In this document: positions 15,321 to 24,474 of the stretch, piece by piece | How the letters are laid out: each line of letters opens with the position of its first letter | How positions within the stretch are numbered: the stretch's first letter is position 1 | Assembly (NCBI GenBank): GCA_013813775.1 | Contig: JACCRE010000183.1 | Location: 1-32,244, forward strand | Direction: 5' to 3' | DNA length: 32,244 nt | Source of the DNA: Planctomycetaceae bacterium | Lineage (GTDB): Bacteria > Planctomycetota > Planctomycetia > Planctomycetales > Planctomycetaceae | Made by a program: the position numbers and the translations under genes | The notes under the pieces: generated by a model | The model's input: only the letters and a program-made list of their open reading frames with translations | What the model was told of the DNA's origin: nothing | The model's database searches: none

Positions 15321-16936
15321 GTGGAGTTGGAAAGGTGACGTGCGAAGGTCAGGCGAATTCGACTCGGCGAGGGGGAGAATGGGGGAGGGGGAGAGAGGGA
15401 GCGACGATGTGGAAAACCGCGAGCAATTCTTGGTCTCCCCCTCCCCCCCTCGCCCCCTCTCTCCGTCGCGGCGTCTTGGTTTCGCAAGTTGCCATCGCCA
15501 TCGTCGCAGCGGCCCTCATCGCGACCGGCGACGCACCGGTCGCGGCGCAGGACGTTCCGGTCGAGCTGCGCCCTTACGACGTGACTCTGTCGATCGATTT
15601 TGCCCGTGATGCCGAGTTCCCGGCCGAATTTCGCGATGACACGCGAGAGGACGTGCGGAGGCTGATCGTTCGCACGATCGGTGAGCGCTGGCGATTCGCG
15701 GTCATCGCCGCTTCCGCTGACCAGCAACGTGACCTTGTTCGTCTTGCGATTTCCACAGTGATTGAGAGCTCATTCGAGCAGCGGAACGATGCCGTATCGC
15801 GGGATTCGCCAGCGGAAAAGCGACTGTTCGTCGCGGTCGAACCTCACGGCCCAGGTTATGACGTGACGGCGCGTGAGTGGGACGGAATGACCCGCACGCT
15901 CGGTCCCACGCAGACGACCACGGCAACGACTCGCGCGGAAATCACGCCGTGCATCGTGACCGTCGCAATGAGAGCCTTTCGCCCGCTCGCGGTCATCGAG
16001 ACGAGTGACGACGGAGCGGCGACGCTGGCGTTGCAAGCGGCCGACATTCCCACCCCCGACCCGAACGCAGGTGCCGTCGCCGACGGAAGTATCTTCGTGC
16101 CCTTCCTGCGGAAGTTCGATAGCGACGGCCAGCTGATCGAGACCCGTTCGGTCCCGTTCACCGTGCTGCGCGTGAAGCCGGGCGACGACGGTACGACGCT
16201 CGCTGAAGTGCATTCGGCGTTGCGATCGCCGCTGGGCGGGCGTCGCGGCACGGTGGAAGCCTGGGGCATCGCGGCGTCGGCCTCGCACCCCTCGACACGG
16301 CTGACGATCGTCCGTCGGGAGGACGGGGTGCCGCTCGCCGGCCGAATCGTCGAGATCCGCGACGAGCCGCTTCAACTCGGACGTGCGGAATCGGAGCCGG
16401 CGGAAACGCTGCTCACCGATCGCTCTGGTTCCGTCCGCTTGCCCGTCACGCCCGAACGCACCGTCGATTGGATCACGATTAAAAGCGGCGATGCGACGCT
16501 GATGAGGCTGCCGGTCGTGCCCGGCGTCGAAATAGAGGTCTCGCTGCCGCTCGGCGATGACCAGCGACGCCTCGATACCGAAGGACGCCTCGCCATCCTG
16601 ACGGGCGAACTCATCGAGATCGTCGCCAAACGTGCGACGCTGCTGGCCAGCGCACGGAACAACGCCCGTGCCGGACTCCATATCGAAGCCGACGATGCCT
16701 TGGTCCAGGCCGCCAAGCTCCCTGACGCTGCGACCTTTCGTCGTCGTCTCGCCGCGGTCGAAACGCCCGCCGCCAAAGCCGCCGAAGACGACGGCGACCG
16801 CCTCGCGGCGGCACGCATCAGGGCTTTAGGGCGCAAGGCCGCGAGTCTCGTCGATCGCTATCTCAACGCCGACGCCCTGCGCGCGACCCAGGAAGAGGTC
16901 GAGGAACTTAAGCGCACCGACCCGAATCGCAAGTGA
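15317..16936 (+). CDS. Exported protein of unknown function, last gene of the Exb-type cluster
   Basis: I do not recognise a family. From GTG 15317 the product is 539 residues. Residues 17-50 are encoded by repeat D. A hydrophobic export segment follows (about 52-70, GVLVSQVAIAIVAAALIATG) with a VAAQ cleavage-like site near 77. Residues about 330-430 resemble a carboxypeptidase-regulatory/Ig-like beta domain (REDGVPLAGRIVEIRDEP ... TDRSGSVRLPV). The C-terminal 110 residues are helical and charged. ATG 15407 is an alternative start: the purine-rich left repeat arm would serve as its ribosome-binding site, and the product would begin with a 21-residue n-region. Position and export suggest a periplasmic partner of the upstream proteins. 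Confidence 0.7.
   Translation: MSGVGKVTCEGQANSTRRGGEWGRGREGATMWKTASNSWSPPPPLAPSLRRGVLVSQVAIAIVAAALIATGDAPVAAQDVPVELRPYDVTLSIDFARDAEFPAEFRDDTREDVRRLIVRTIGERWRFAVIAASADQQRDLVRLAISTVIESSFEQRNDAVSRDSPAEKRLFVAVEPHGPGYDVTAREWDGMTRTLGPTQTTTATTRAEITPCIVTVAMRAFRPLAVIETSDDGAATLALQAADIPTPDPNAGAVADGSIFVPFLRKFDSDGQLIETRSVPFTVLRVKPGDDGTTLAEVHSALRSPLGGRRGTVEAWGIAASASHPSTRLTIVRREDGVPLAGRIVEIRDEPLQLGRAESEPAETLLTDRSGSVRLPVTPERTVDWITIKSGDATLMRLPVVPGVEIEVSLPLGDDQRRLDTEGRLAILTGELIEIVAKRATLLASARNNARAGLHIEADDALVQAAKLPDAATFRRRLAAVETPAAKAAEDDGDRLAAARIRALGRKAASLVDRYLNADALRATQEEVEELKRTDPNRK
15368..15466. repeat. Paired inverted repeat D (shorter purine/pyrimidine variant)
   Basis: A purine-rich left arm (15368-15402, GAGGGGGAG and GGGGGAGGGGGAGAGAGGG blocks) faces a pyrimidine-rich right arm (15434-15466) of complementary pattern, with a spacer of about 31 bases. 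It is looser than pairs A-C and belongs to a related or different family, but occupies the same place: between a start codon and a signal peptide. Confidence 0.7.
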
Positions 16937-16976
16937 AAGCGAGCGGCGGGCCGTCGGCCGAAGGTGGCATCCAAAG

Positions 16977-17501
16977 TCACTGCTTCGCGGCATCTTGCAA
17001 CGCCTCGATCAACTTTGCGATCCCGGCCCTCGCAATGATCACGTCTTGCTCTCCCGTGCCTCCGCCGACTCCCACGGCACCGATGATCTGCCCGTCGATT
17101 TCGATCGGTACTCCGCCCAGTAGCGTCGTCACTTTCCCGCCGCTCGCAGCGGCGGCGTTCTGCAAGCTGATGTTGAGCAGCACGTCGGGTGCGGTCGTTC
17201 CCGCCGGGACCGGGCCGGTTGGTTGACGGAACGTCGCTGCGGTCACGGCCTTCGTCATCGCCGTCGTCGCGCTTGCGGGGCGGGCTCCGTCCATGCGCGC
17301 GAACGCGATCAGATGCCCGCCGTCGTCGACGACGGCGATGTTGACCTTCAGCTTCATCTCACGAGCTTGGTCCTTCGCCGCGGCAAGAATCGTTTCCGCG
17401 CCGGCGAGATTGAGACCGATCCGATCGCGAGTCACCAGCGGTTCGGCGCTGAAAGTCACGAGTGGAAACACCATCACAACGAAAAATGCGAGCACTCTCA
17501 T
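16977..17501 (-). CDS. Exported GlcG/HbpS family haem-binding-like protein
   Basis: The 174-residue product belongs to the GlcG/HbpS (haem-degrading) family, whose members bind haem or act as accessory sensors. A signal peptide MRVLAFFVVMVFPLVTFSA (residues 1-19) directs export. The core contains family stretches VNIAVVDDGGHLIAFARMDG (53-72), SATTAMTKAVTAATF (77-91), LLGGVPIEIDGQIIGAVGVG (127-146) and GTGEQDVIIARAGI. ATG 17501 has AGGAG about eight bases upstream. The Gln/Asp-rich C-terminus (EALQDAAKQ) is normal for the family. It stands alone on the minus strand between the Exb cluster and the serine hydrolase. The ligand is not certain from sequence. Confidence 0.88.
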   Translation of the reverse strand: MRVLAFFVVMVFPLVTFSAEPLVTRDRIGLNLAGAETILAAAKDQAREMKLKVNIAVVDDGGHLIAFARMDGARPASATTAMTKAVTAATFRQPTGPVPAGTTAPDVLLNISLQNAAAASGGKVTTLLGGVPIEIDGQIIGAVGVGGGTGEQDVIIARAGIAKLIEALQDAAKQ

Positions 17502-17598
17502 CGTAGTTCTCCTGACAGGGGGACGCTGGAAAGTCTCTCGCGAACCGACGGAGAACGCAAAGCCGGGACACGCGAGGTATCCTGTCAGACTCTTCGAC

Positions 17599-17604
17599 GA
17601 GGAG
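17599..17604 (+). promoter_or_regulatory. Shine-Dalgarno positioned for an ACG start at 17613
   Basis: GAGGAG is followed by eight bases and then ACG (17613-17615), the exact place where the serine-hydrolase signal peptide would start. No ATG, GTG or TTG lies within range in the correct frame. Confidence 0.55.
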
Positions 17605-17612
17605 CCTCTTCC

Positions 17613-19655
17613 ACGCGTCTTTCGCTCTGCCGCTTGCTGCTCGCGACTTCGACGGTGGCTTCCGCCTCGGAGGACGTCTGGCCCGATGCCGTTTGGCCGA
17701 ATGCAGAGCCCGCCGACGTCGGAATGGACGCGCAGTCGCTCAAAGAGGCGCGAGACTACGCCCTGACCGGCGGCGGGTCAGGAATGATTCTGCGGCAGGG
17801 CCGCGTCGTCATGGCGTGGGGCGATCAGAAGCAGCGTTACGACCTGAAATCGACGACGAAGTCGATCGGCGTCACCGCGCTCGGACTCGCGATCGCCGAC
17901 GGCAAGGCGACGCTCGACGATCCCGCCGTGAAGCACCATGCGACTTTCGCCGTGCCCCCCGAAAGCAATCGTGAGACCGGTTGGATCGACCGGATCACGC
18001 TGCGGCATCTCGCCAGCCAGACCGCCGGATTCGACAAGCCCGGCGGTGACGTGCCGTTGCTCTTCGAGCCGGGAACCCGCTGGAAATACAGCGACGCCGG
18101 CCCGAACTGGCTCGCCGAGTGCCTCACGCTCGCTTATCGCCGCGACATGCACGACTTGTTGTTCGAACGGGTCTTCATGCCGGTCGGCGTCACCGCCGAC
18201 GATCTGGTCTGGCGGAAGAACCAATATCGGCCGCACGAGATCGACGGCATCACTCGACGCGAATTCGGCTCGGGGATCAGCGCGAACGTCGAGGCTCTGT
18301 CGCGGCTGGGATACCTCTACCTTCGCGACGGGCGCTGGCGCGAGCGGCAACTCGTGCCGAAGGGATTCATCGAGATCGCTCGTGTTGCCGATCCCGAAGT
18401 CGCCAGGCTGCCGGTGCAGGATCCCGATGAATACGGGGCCGCGTCGAAACACTATGGGCTGCTTTGGTGGAACAATGCCGACGGAAGCGTGCCGGGCGTG
18501 CCGCGCGATACCTACTGGTCGTGGGGACTGTACGACAGCCTGATCGTGGTGATGCCGAGTCTCGACATCGTCGCTGTCCGCGCCGGTAAGTCGTGGAAGC
18601 GCGAGGGCGGCGGCCACTACGCCGTGCTGGAGCCGTTCCTACGACCGATCGCCGGATCGGTTCAACAAGACCGCGACCCGAAACGCACGTCGGCAGTTCC
18701 TCCCTACCCGCACAGCCATGTGATCGCGTCGATTGAATGGGCGCCGCCTGAAACGATCCGTCGCGACGCTGCCGGCAGCGACAACTGGCCGGTGACCTGG
18801 GCCGACGACGACCGCCTCTACACTGCCTACGGCGACGGCTGGGGATTCGGGCCTCGAAAGGGACGAAAGAAGCTCAGTCTCGGCCTCGCCGTCGTCGCCG
18901 GCGGACCGGAAAACTGGCGAGGCGAGAACCTTCCCGCTCCTTCGTTCGAGCGCACCGGCGACGGCCCTTCCGGAGAGAAGGCCAGCGGCATGTTGATGCT
19001 CGACGGCGTGCTTTACGTCTGGGTCAGAAACGCCGGCAACAGCCGGCTCGGCTGGTCGGAGGATCCGTTACGCGAGACGTGGACTTGGTCGAATTGGAAG
19101 TGGACCGAAAGCTTCGGTTGCCCGATGTTTCTGAACTTCGGAAGACACAACGCCGGCGCGCGAGACGACTTCGTCTACGTTTATTCCCTCGACGGCGATT
19201 CGGCCTACCGTCCCGCCGACGGAATGATTCTTGCGCGGGTTCAAAACGATCGCTTGCGAGACAAAGTTGCTTACGAGTTTTATGCCGGGATGAGTGAAGA
19301 CGGCTCCCCGCGCTGGACGGATCGTTTTGAGGACCGCCAGGCCGTGTTCCGCGATCCCGGCAGGTGCTCCCGGTCGAGCGTCAGCTACAACGCGGGACTG
19401 AAGCGATACCTGTGGGTGCAGATCCTCCCCGGCGGCGACACCCGGTATCGCGGCGGCCTCGCCGTCTACGACGCACCGGAACCGTGGGGACCGTGGACGA
19501 CGGTCGAGTTCGCGGAAACATGGGACGTGGGACCGGGCGAATCAGCCTCGTTTCCGACGAAATGGATGAGCGACGACGGGACGACGCTGCACCTCGTCTT
19601 CAGCGGTGATGACAGCTTCAGCGTGAGACGAGCGAAGCTCGTGCTGCGGGATTGA
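17613..19655 (+). CDS. Beta-lactamase-related serine hydrolase fused to DUF4185-like domain (ACG start suspected)
   Basis: This is an exported two-domain protein, 680 residues if read from ACG 17613. A signal peptide (RLSLCRLLLATSTVASA) is followed by a class C beta-lactamase/esterase-like domain (about 20-365). It has the SxxK motif in DLKSTTKSIG (Ser80, Lys83) and a YSD motif near residue 159 (KYSDAGPNW). Residues about 395-680 look like a DUF4185-type beta-propeller (VTWADDDRLYTAYGDGWGFG, YVWVRNAGNSRLGWS). Such proteins probably hydrolyse an ester or peptide outside the cytoplasm. No standard start codon fits; TTG 17634 and ATG 17724 are fallbacks without ribosome-binding sites and with a lost or shortened signal peptide. 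The frame is open back to 17223, but that part overlaps the opposite-strand gene. Confidence 0.75.
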   Translation, partial: TRLSLCRLLLATSTVASASEDVWPDAVWPNAEPADVGMDAQSLKEARDYALTGGGSGMILRQGRVVMAWGDQKQRYDLKSTTKSIGVTALGLAIADGKATLDDPAVKHHATFAVPPESNRETGWIDRITLRHLASQTAGFDKPGGDVPLLFEPGTRWKYSDAGPNWLAECLTLAYRRDMHDLLFERVFMPVGVTADDLVWRKNQYRPHEIDGITRREFGSGISANVEALSRLGYLYLRDGRWRERQLVPKGFIEIARVADPEVARLPVQDPDEYGAASKHYGLLWWNNADGSVPGVPRDTYWSWGLYDSLIVVMPSLDIVAVRAGKSWKREGGGHYAVLEPFLRPIAGSVQQDRDPKRTSAVPPYPHSHVIASIEWAPPETIRRDAAGSDNWPVTWADDDRLYTAYGDGWGFGPRKGRKKLSLGLAVVAGGPENWRGENLPAPSFERTGDGPSGEKASGMLMLDGVLYVWVRNAGNSRLGWSEDPLRETWTWSNWKWTESFGCPMFLNFGRHNAGARDDFVYVYSLDGDSAYRPADGMILARVQNDRLRDKVAYEFYAGMSEDGSPRWTDRFEDRQAVFRDPGRCSRSSVSYNAGLKRYLWVQILPGGDTRYRGGLAVYDAPEPWGPWTTVEFAETWDVGPGESASFPTKWMSDDGTTLHLVFSGDDSFSVRRAKLVLRD

Positions 19656-19664
19656 AGCGATCTC

Positions 19665-20954
19665 TTAAGCGAAGAGTTCCGCGATCGGCTTCCCGCCGTC
19701 GGTGATCGGCACGGGGCGGTCGCCGGCGTAGAGTTCCTTCGTCGTATCGATTCCGAGCGCGGCGTAGATCGTCGCATGCAGGTCGGGGACGCTGACGGGG
19801 CGTTCGGTGATCGACATGCCGAGTTCGTCGGTCGTGCCGATGGCCTTGCCGTTCTGCAATCCGCCGCCCGCGAGCGTGACGGTGAACGCTTTCGAGTGAT
19901 GGCCTCGACCTCCGCCGCCGTCGAAGTCGGCGGGCCGTCCGAACTCGCTCGCGACGACGATCAGCGTTTTGTCGAGCAGCTTCTTCTCTTCCAGATCGAG
20001 CACGAGGCCCGCAAGAGCGTGATCGAGCTCACGGATCAACAGGTGCTGGTTGAGCTGACCCTCGTTATGCGTGTCCCAACCGGTGCCGTTCACGAAGTTG
20101 AGGTTGTGCGACACCTCGACGAACCGCGTGCCCACTTCGATGAGTCGGCGGGCCAGCAGGCACCGCTGACCGAACTCGCCTCCGTAGGAGTTCCGCAATT
20201 CTGCGGGCTCGCGATCGAGCTCGAACACGCTGCCGAAGCGAGGTCCGGCGAGGCTCAAAGCCTCGTCGAGCGTCTGGTCGTACGCCATGATCCGCCGGTC
20301 GTCGGAATGGGCCGCGCGATAGTCGGCGCGCAACGCGGCGAGCAATCGCTCGCGCCGGGCGCTGCGACCCGCCGTCACACTGGCGGGGCGCGAGAGACCC
20401 GCGGGGCCGGTGCTCGTGTCGGTGAGATAAACGTAGTTCGCCTTCGCACCCAGGAAGCCGGGGCCGCGCGTCACGTTCGGATAGCCGATCAACACGTACG
20501 CAGGAACGCCGTCGCCCGCCGCGCCGCGCTCGTGTGCGACGACCGAGCCGACGGACGGATAGACGACCGTTTCGGAGATCACCCGCCCCGTATGCATCAT
20601 GTTCGTCGCGAGGGCGTGCTCGTCGATCACGTCATGATGCACGGTGCGTACCGGATTGAAGCGGTCGAGAATCGGCGCGCAGCGTTCGAGATGCTCGCAG
20701 ATCTGCACCCCCGGGATCGCGGTGTCGAGCGGATCGTAATACGAGCCGGGCTTCTTCGCCTTCGCGTCGCCTTTTCGCTTCTGGTCCCACGTGTCGAGAT
20801 GCGACGAACCGCCCCCGAGCCACACGAAGATGCAATGCTCGGCCTTGCCGATCGGTGCGGAAGGATTTTCGGACTCACCGCCGCGCGCCGTCGCCGCGGC
20901 GAGCGCCGCAACCGACGAAGTGGCGAGAAACTGTCGGCGATCGAGGGAATTCAT
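19665..20954 (-). CDS. DUF1501 domain-containing Tat-exported protein
   Basis: The 429-residue product begins [25 protein letters not shown], a twin-arginine signal. The rest is a DUF1501 domain with an alkaline-phosphatase/sulfatase-like core: [19 protein letters not shown] (41-59), PYPSVG-type stretch near 130, [14 protein letters not shown] near 285, SEFGRP near 338 and [16 protein letters not shown] (349-364). DUF1501 genes are highly abundant in planctomycetes and nearly always paired with DUF1553 genes, as here, where the partner ends 60 bp upstream. The enzymatic role is unproven; a polysaccharide-processing or sulfatase-like activity is often suggested. Its stop codon lies nine bases from that of the convergent serine hydrolase. 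Confidence 0.93.
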   Translation of the reverse strand: MNSLDRRQFLATSSVAALAAATARGGESENPSAPIGKAEHCIFVWLGGGSSHLDTWDQKRKGDAKAKKPGSYYDPLDTAIPGVQICEHLERCAPILDRFNPVRTVHHDVIDEHALATNMMHTGRVISETVVYPSVGSVVAHERGAAGDGVPAYVLIGYPNVTRGPGFLGAKANYVYLTDTSTGPAGLSRPASVTAGRSARRERLLAALRADYRAAHSDDRRIMAYDQTLDEALSLAGPRFGSVFELDREPAELRNSYGGEFGQRCLLARRLIEVGTRFVEVSHNLNFVNGTGWDTHNEGQLNQHLLIRELDHALAGLVLDLEEKKLLDKTLIVVASEFGRPADFDGGGGRGHHSKAFTVTLAGGGLQNGKAIGTTDELGMSITERPVSVPDLHATIYAALGIDTTKELYAGDRPVPITDGGKPIAELFA

Positions 20955-21014
20955 CGTGGCGTTTCCAATCGGTTCGTGCTGATGGGCGCAGCCCGCGCTA
21001 CAAAGGCATCAGTC

Positions 21015-24000
21015 TCACGGCAGAAACACGAACTCGGGGCTGTTGAGCAACGTCCAGAGCACGTCCTCATAGCGTTCGCGCCAATCCGAATCGAACCGCG
21101 GACTCGCGGAATCGCCCGCTTCGACTTCGACCTGTAAGGCTTCTTGAGCGATGGTCGCGTTCGGATCGTGCTGGTTCGTCCAACCGACGCCGGTCGTGGT
21201 GTAGTCGCGGAACGGGATTGGCTCGGCGTCGGTCACGCGAGTTTCGAAGCCGTCGGCGATCAGAGACGCGAAGAGTTCCCGCTCCGCAGATATCGGTGGC
21301 CGATTCAGCACACGCAGCACGGTCGCGTCGATCAATTCCGAAGGCGAAGCCGCCGATAGCGCGAGATCGGTGAATGCGGAATCGTCGGAGAGTCGCGTAA
21401 ACCGCCGAGCCAGTACGCCGTTCGCGACCAATCCGGGCTGTAAAACGCCTGGATCCTCTTCGCGAGTCGATGCGGGCGTTTGTCGGGAGCCGCGCCAGCC
21501 GAAGGCTTCCAACATGGTGACGAACGGCTGCGCTTTCGGCAGCGACAACGCAGGCCGATCGCGCTCGTTCGAAAGCGACATGAACTCCCACGCCCGCTCG
21601 GGTCGCCCCAGGTTCATGGAGATGCCGAGTTCGCGTGCGCCTTCCGAATCGATGTTGACCTCCCCGGCCTTCAGGCGTTTGCCGCAAATCAGAAACATCG
21701 AATCGACGACTTGCTCCGCAGCCATGCGCCGGCGGATCGGCAAGAGTCCTGCAACGTCGCTGGCCGGGTCGGCCAGGGGTTGCCGCTGGTACGCGTGTGA
21801 CGTGAGGATGAGGCGGGCGAGAGCCTTCAGGTCGTAGCCGCTTTCGACGAACTCACGTGCGAGAAAGTTCAGCAGGTCGGGATCGCTGGCCTCGGCGAAG
21901 GTCCAGTCGTGAACCGGCTCGACGATGCCGCGGCCCATGTAGCGGCGCCACACGCGATTGACGGCGACTTTGACGAAACGTTCGTCGTAAGGAGAGGTCA
22001 CGATCGCCGCTAGCCGTTCGCGTTCGTCGCCTGGCTGGCGAATGAACTCCGAAGGCAGGACGTCGGCCGGAGAGAGTTCGTCGAACGACCAGGTCGGTTC
22101 GACCTTGCTGCCCGGCTTGAGCGTGACCTCGATCAGGCTCACATGATTGGGATCGTCGCCCAGGATGACGCTGCTCGTTTTGGGCACGTCTTGCGGACCG
22201 CGTTTGAGCATCGCGGCAAGCCCGAAGAGCTGCTCCTGCTTCAGAGCGGACGTCGGCGAGTCGTGGCAGCGGGCGCACGACATATCCACCGCGAGCAAAG
22301 CCTGGGCGATGACGTGCGCCTTGGCGGCCATGGGGGCGTCATTTTGAGTGGCCAGCGCGAAGCCGCCCGGACCGCCGTAAGCCGTGCCCCCCTCCATCAG
22401 GATCAACTCGGTCGCCAGCCGATCGAACGGTTTGTTGTCGAGGAACGAGTCATGCAGCCACCAGCGGAAGGGACCGGTATTGTTCAGCGTTGGATTGATG
22501 ATGTTCGGGTTTTCGGCGAGCACGTCCTGCCAGTAACCGATCCAGTTGTCGGCCCAGCCGGGTTGTTCGAGCAGCCAGTTCACGTAACGGTCCCGGCGGC
22601 CCTCTTCGGTGTCGGCGAAGAAACGTTCGAGCTGCTCCGGCGTCGGCACCGTTCCCAGCACGTCAAGCGTGGCACGTCGCGCGAACGACCAGTCGTCTAT
22701 GAGATCGGGCAGTTCGGTTCCCTCTTCGCGAACGCGTGCTTCGACAAAACGATCGATCGGATGATTCGACGACGCATCGTCGCCGGCGGGCACCTCGGCG
22801 GTCGGCTTATCTCGCCAGACGTCGCGAGCCAGATCGTGGCGACGGTTCCAGTAAGCTTCTTCCCCGCGGCCAAGCTCGCAACGCCGCTCGAGGTTCGCCA
22901 GCGTGAGATCACGCCGCTGCTTGACGTGAAAATCGAGCATGCCGGCATCGGTCAGGGCCGTGTCGATGTCGTGCCCCAGCAGGTGAAAGTCAGGCTCGCC
23001 CTTCCGTCGCAGAAAAATTCCCGTCTCGCCGAGTTCCGGACGACGATTTTCACCACCCACATAGAGCTCGAAACGGATCTCGCGAGCCGAGCCGTCGGTT
23101 GTGAACTCCACGAGCGTTTCGTTGTCTCCCGGCTGAAGCCGACGCAGTTGGTGTTCCTTGACGACGCGCCAGTCTCTGATGTGGCCGTGACCGCTGCTGC
23201 TGATCGTGTGGAAGGGCGTTTCGGCGATCGTCTTGCCATCGATGATCAGCTTCGTCGCACTGCGGCCGCGGACGAGCACTTCGTATTCGCCCGCCGGAAT
23301 CTCAACGATGCTCGACGCACGCACGCCGAAGGCTCTCGCGCGGTCGATCTGCACGGCTCGCTCGGAATACTTCTTCGGGACGGCGACGAAACCGAAGCTG
23401 TCTTGCGAGTAGCTCTCGGTCGCCTTCGGCCACCGGAACTGCCACGTCTTGTCGGTGCGAATCCCCTCGAAGATTTCGACGAGCACGTCGCCTCGCGGTG
23501 CCGGCGTCAGCGGATGGTGAGGTTTGATCGCCACCACCGGCGCCGGCCGGAAACGGCGATCCGACAGCACGAGTCGCCGCCACCCGGCGACCTGCTCATC
23601 GGTCGCGAGACCGCGACGCAGGGCGACTTCGTCGAGTTCGCCGTGGAACGTGCTCCCCGCGCTGCCGCCCACTCCCGAGCCGATCCACAGTTCGTCGTTA
23701 TCGACGACGGGCGGCGTTTCGGTGGGTCCGCCCATATCCCATTTTCCGCTCACGGCTTCGCCGTCGATGAAGCCGCGGATGCTGTCGGGGTCCATGAAGT
23801 GATAGGTGACGGCGATGTGATGCCAGCCGCCGTCGGCGGGGAACGTCTCGTTGCTCGTCCAGCGGTGATAGCTGCCCTTCACGGGATCGCCGTCCGGGGC
23901 CGATCGAAACAGAAAGCTGATCGCGGCCCGGCCCTTCACACCGGTCAGTCGGAGTCCGTAGTTCAGGTTGTCCTTCGCGACGCCCGCATTGTTCGTGCGA

Positions 24001-24371
24001 CCTTTGCCGATCACGTGAAGGTGTCGACCCTCTGAGACGTCGCCCGGAGCCGGTCGAACCTGGGCTTCGAGCGTCAGCGACTCACCGTTCGTGAAGTCGA
24101 GAAGACTCCCGCCGCCGGGATCGGCGACCCGCACGAAGCCTGTGCCAGACGCGATCGACAGCACGCTGCCAGCGCCCTCGACGTTCGACAGCATCGCGGT
24201 TCCCTCTGGAGCGCCTGCGATGTCGTGCGAATTTTCAGCGTTAACCTGAGCGGCGAAGCCTTTCGCTCCTTCCGCATCGAATGGCCACAGGAGCGAAGGC
24301 TCACCGGCCAACGAGTTGACAGGGATCGCGACGGCGACGAGCGCGAGCGTTGAAAGAACACGAATCCACAT
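21015..24371 (-). CDS. LamG / DUF1549 / DUF1553 (PSCyt-type) exported protein
   Basis: This is a large exported planctomycete-type protein, 1118 residues from ATG 24371 with signal peptide MWIRVLSTLALVAVAIPVNSLAG. An in-frame GTG at 24407 would add 12 residues. Residues about 30-275 form a LamG/concanavalin-like domain (LTLEAQVRP, GGWHHIAVTYHF, FHGELDEVALRRG). Residues about 500-700 are DUF1549 (IDRFVEARVREEG, PGWADNWIGYWQDVLAENPN) ending with a c-type haem-like motif CARCH (near 697). DUF1553 covers about 800-1090 (NRVWRRYMGRGIVEPVHDW, LILTSHAYQRQP). Only one CxxCH is seen. It is the upstream member of a two-gene operon with DUF1501. The function is unknown, probably glycan-related or redox at the cell envelope. 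Confidence 0.92.
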   Translation of the reverse strand: MWIRVLSTLALVAVAIPVNSLAGEPSLLWPFDAEGAKGFAAQVNAENSHDIAGAPEGTAMLSNVEGAGSVLSIASGTGFVRVADPGGGSLLDFTNGESLTLEAQVRPAPGDVSEGRHLHVIGKGRTNNAGVAKDNLNYGLRLTGVKGRAAISFLFRSAPDGDPVKGSYHRWTSNETFPADGGWHHIAVTYHFMDPDSIRGFIDGEAVSGKWDMGGPTETPPVVDNDELWIGSGVGGSAGSTFHGELDEVALRRGLATDEQVAGWRRLVLSDRRFRPAPVVAIKPHHPLTPAPRGDVLVEIFEGIRTDKTWQFRWPKATESYSQDSFGFVAVPKKYSERAVQIDRARAFGVRASSIVEIPAGEYEVLVRGRSATKLIIDGKTIAETPFHTISSSGHGHIRDWRVVKEHQLRRLQPGDNETLVEFTTDGSAREIRFELYVGGENRRPELGETGIFLRRKGEPDFHLLGHDIDTALTDAGMLDFHVKQRRDLTLANLERRCELGRGEEAYWNRRHDLARDVWRDKPTAEVPAGDDASSNHPIDRFVEARVREEGTELPDLIDDWSFARRATLDVLGTVPTPEQLERFFADTEEGRRDRYVNWLLEQPGWADNWIGYWQDVLAENPNIINPTLNNTGPFRWWLHDSFLDNKPFDRLATELILMEGGTAYGGPGGFALATQNDAPMAAKAHVIAQALLAVDMSCARCHDSPTSALKQEQLFGLAAMLKRGPQDVPKTSSVILGDDPNHVSLIEVTLKPGSKVEPTWSFDELSPADVLPSEFIRQPGDERERLAAIVTSPYDERFVKVAVNRVWRRYMGRGIVEPVHDWTFAEASDPDLLNFLAREFVESGYDLKALARLILTSHAYQRQPLADPASDVAGLLPIRRRMAAEQVVDSMFLICGKRLKAGEVNIDSEGARELGISMNLGRPERAWEFMSLSNERDRPALSLPKAQPFVTMLEAFGWRGSRQTPASTREEDPGVLQPGLVANGVLARRFTRLSDDSAFTDLALSAASPSELIDATVLRVLNRPPISAERELFASLIADGFETRVTDAEPIPFRDYTTTGVGWTNQHDPNATIAQEALQVEVEAGDSASPRFDSDWRERYEDVLWTLLNSPEFVFLP

Positions 24372-24474
24372 GCGAACCGCGCGCAAGGAGGGACAAAGCG
24401 GGGCCACACAGCATACCCCTGCATCAACGAAACAACAATCCCCGATACGAACGCCCCGCCCTGTTTGCGCTCGT

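Noticed and set aside
5862-15466. CRISPR-like array
   Set aside because: The repeats are inverted pairs far apart, not direct repeats with regular spacers, and no cas genes are seen.
17223-17612. Long N-terminal extension of the serine hydrolase
   Set aside because: It overlaps the GlcG-like gene on the other strand, and its residues are not protein-like; the signal peptide begins at 17613.
22143-24035. 630-codon plus-strand frame opposite the DUF1553 gene
   Set aside because: It is a shadow of the DUF1553 coding sequence, rich in Arg, His and Val, with no domain.
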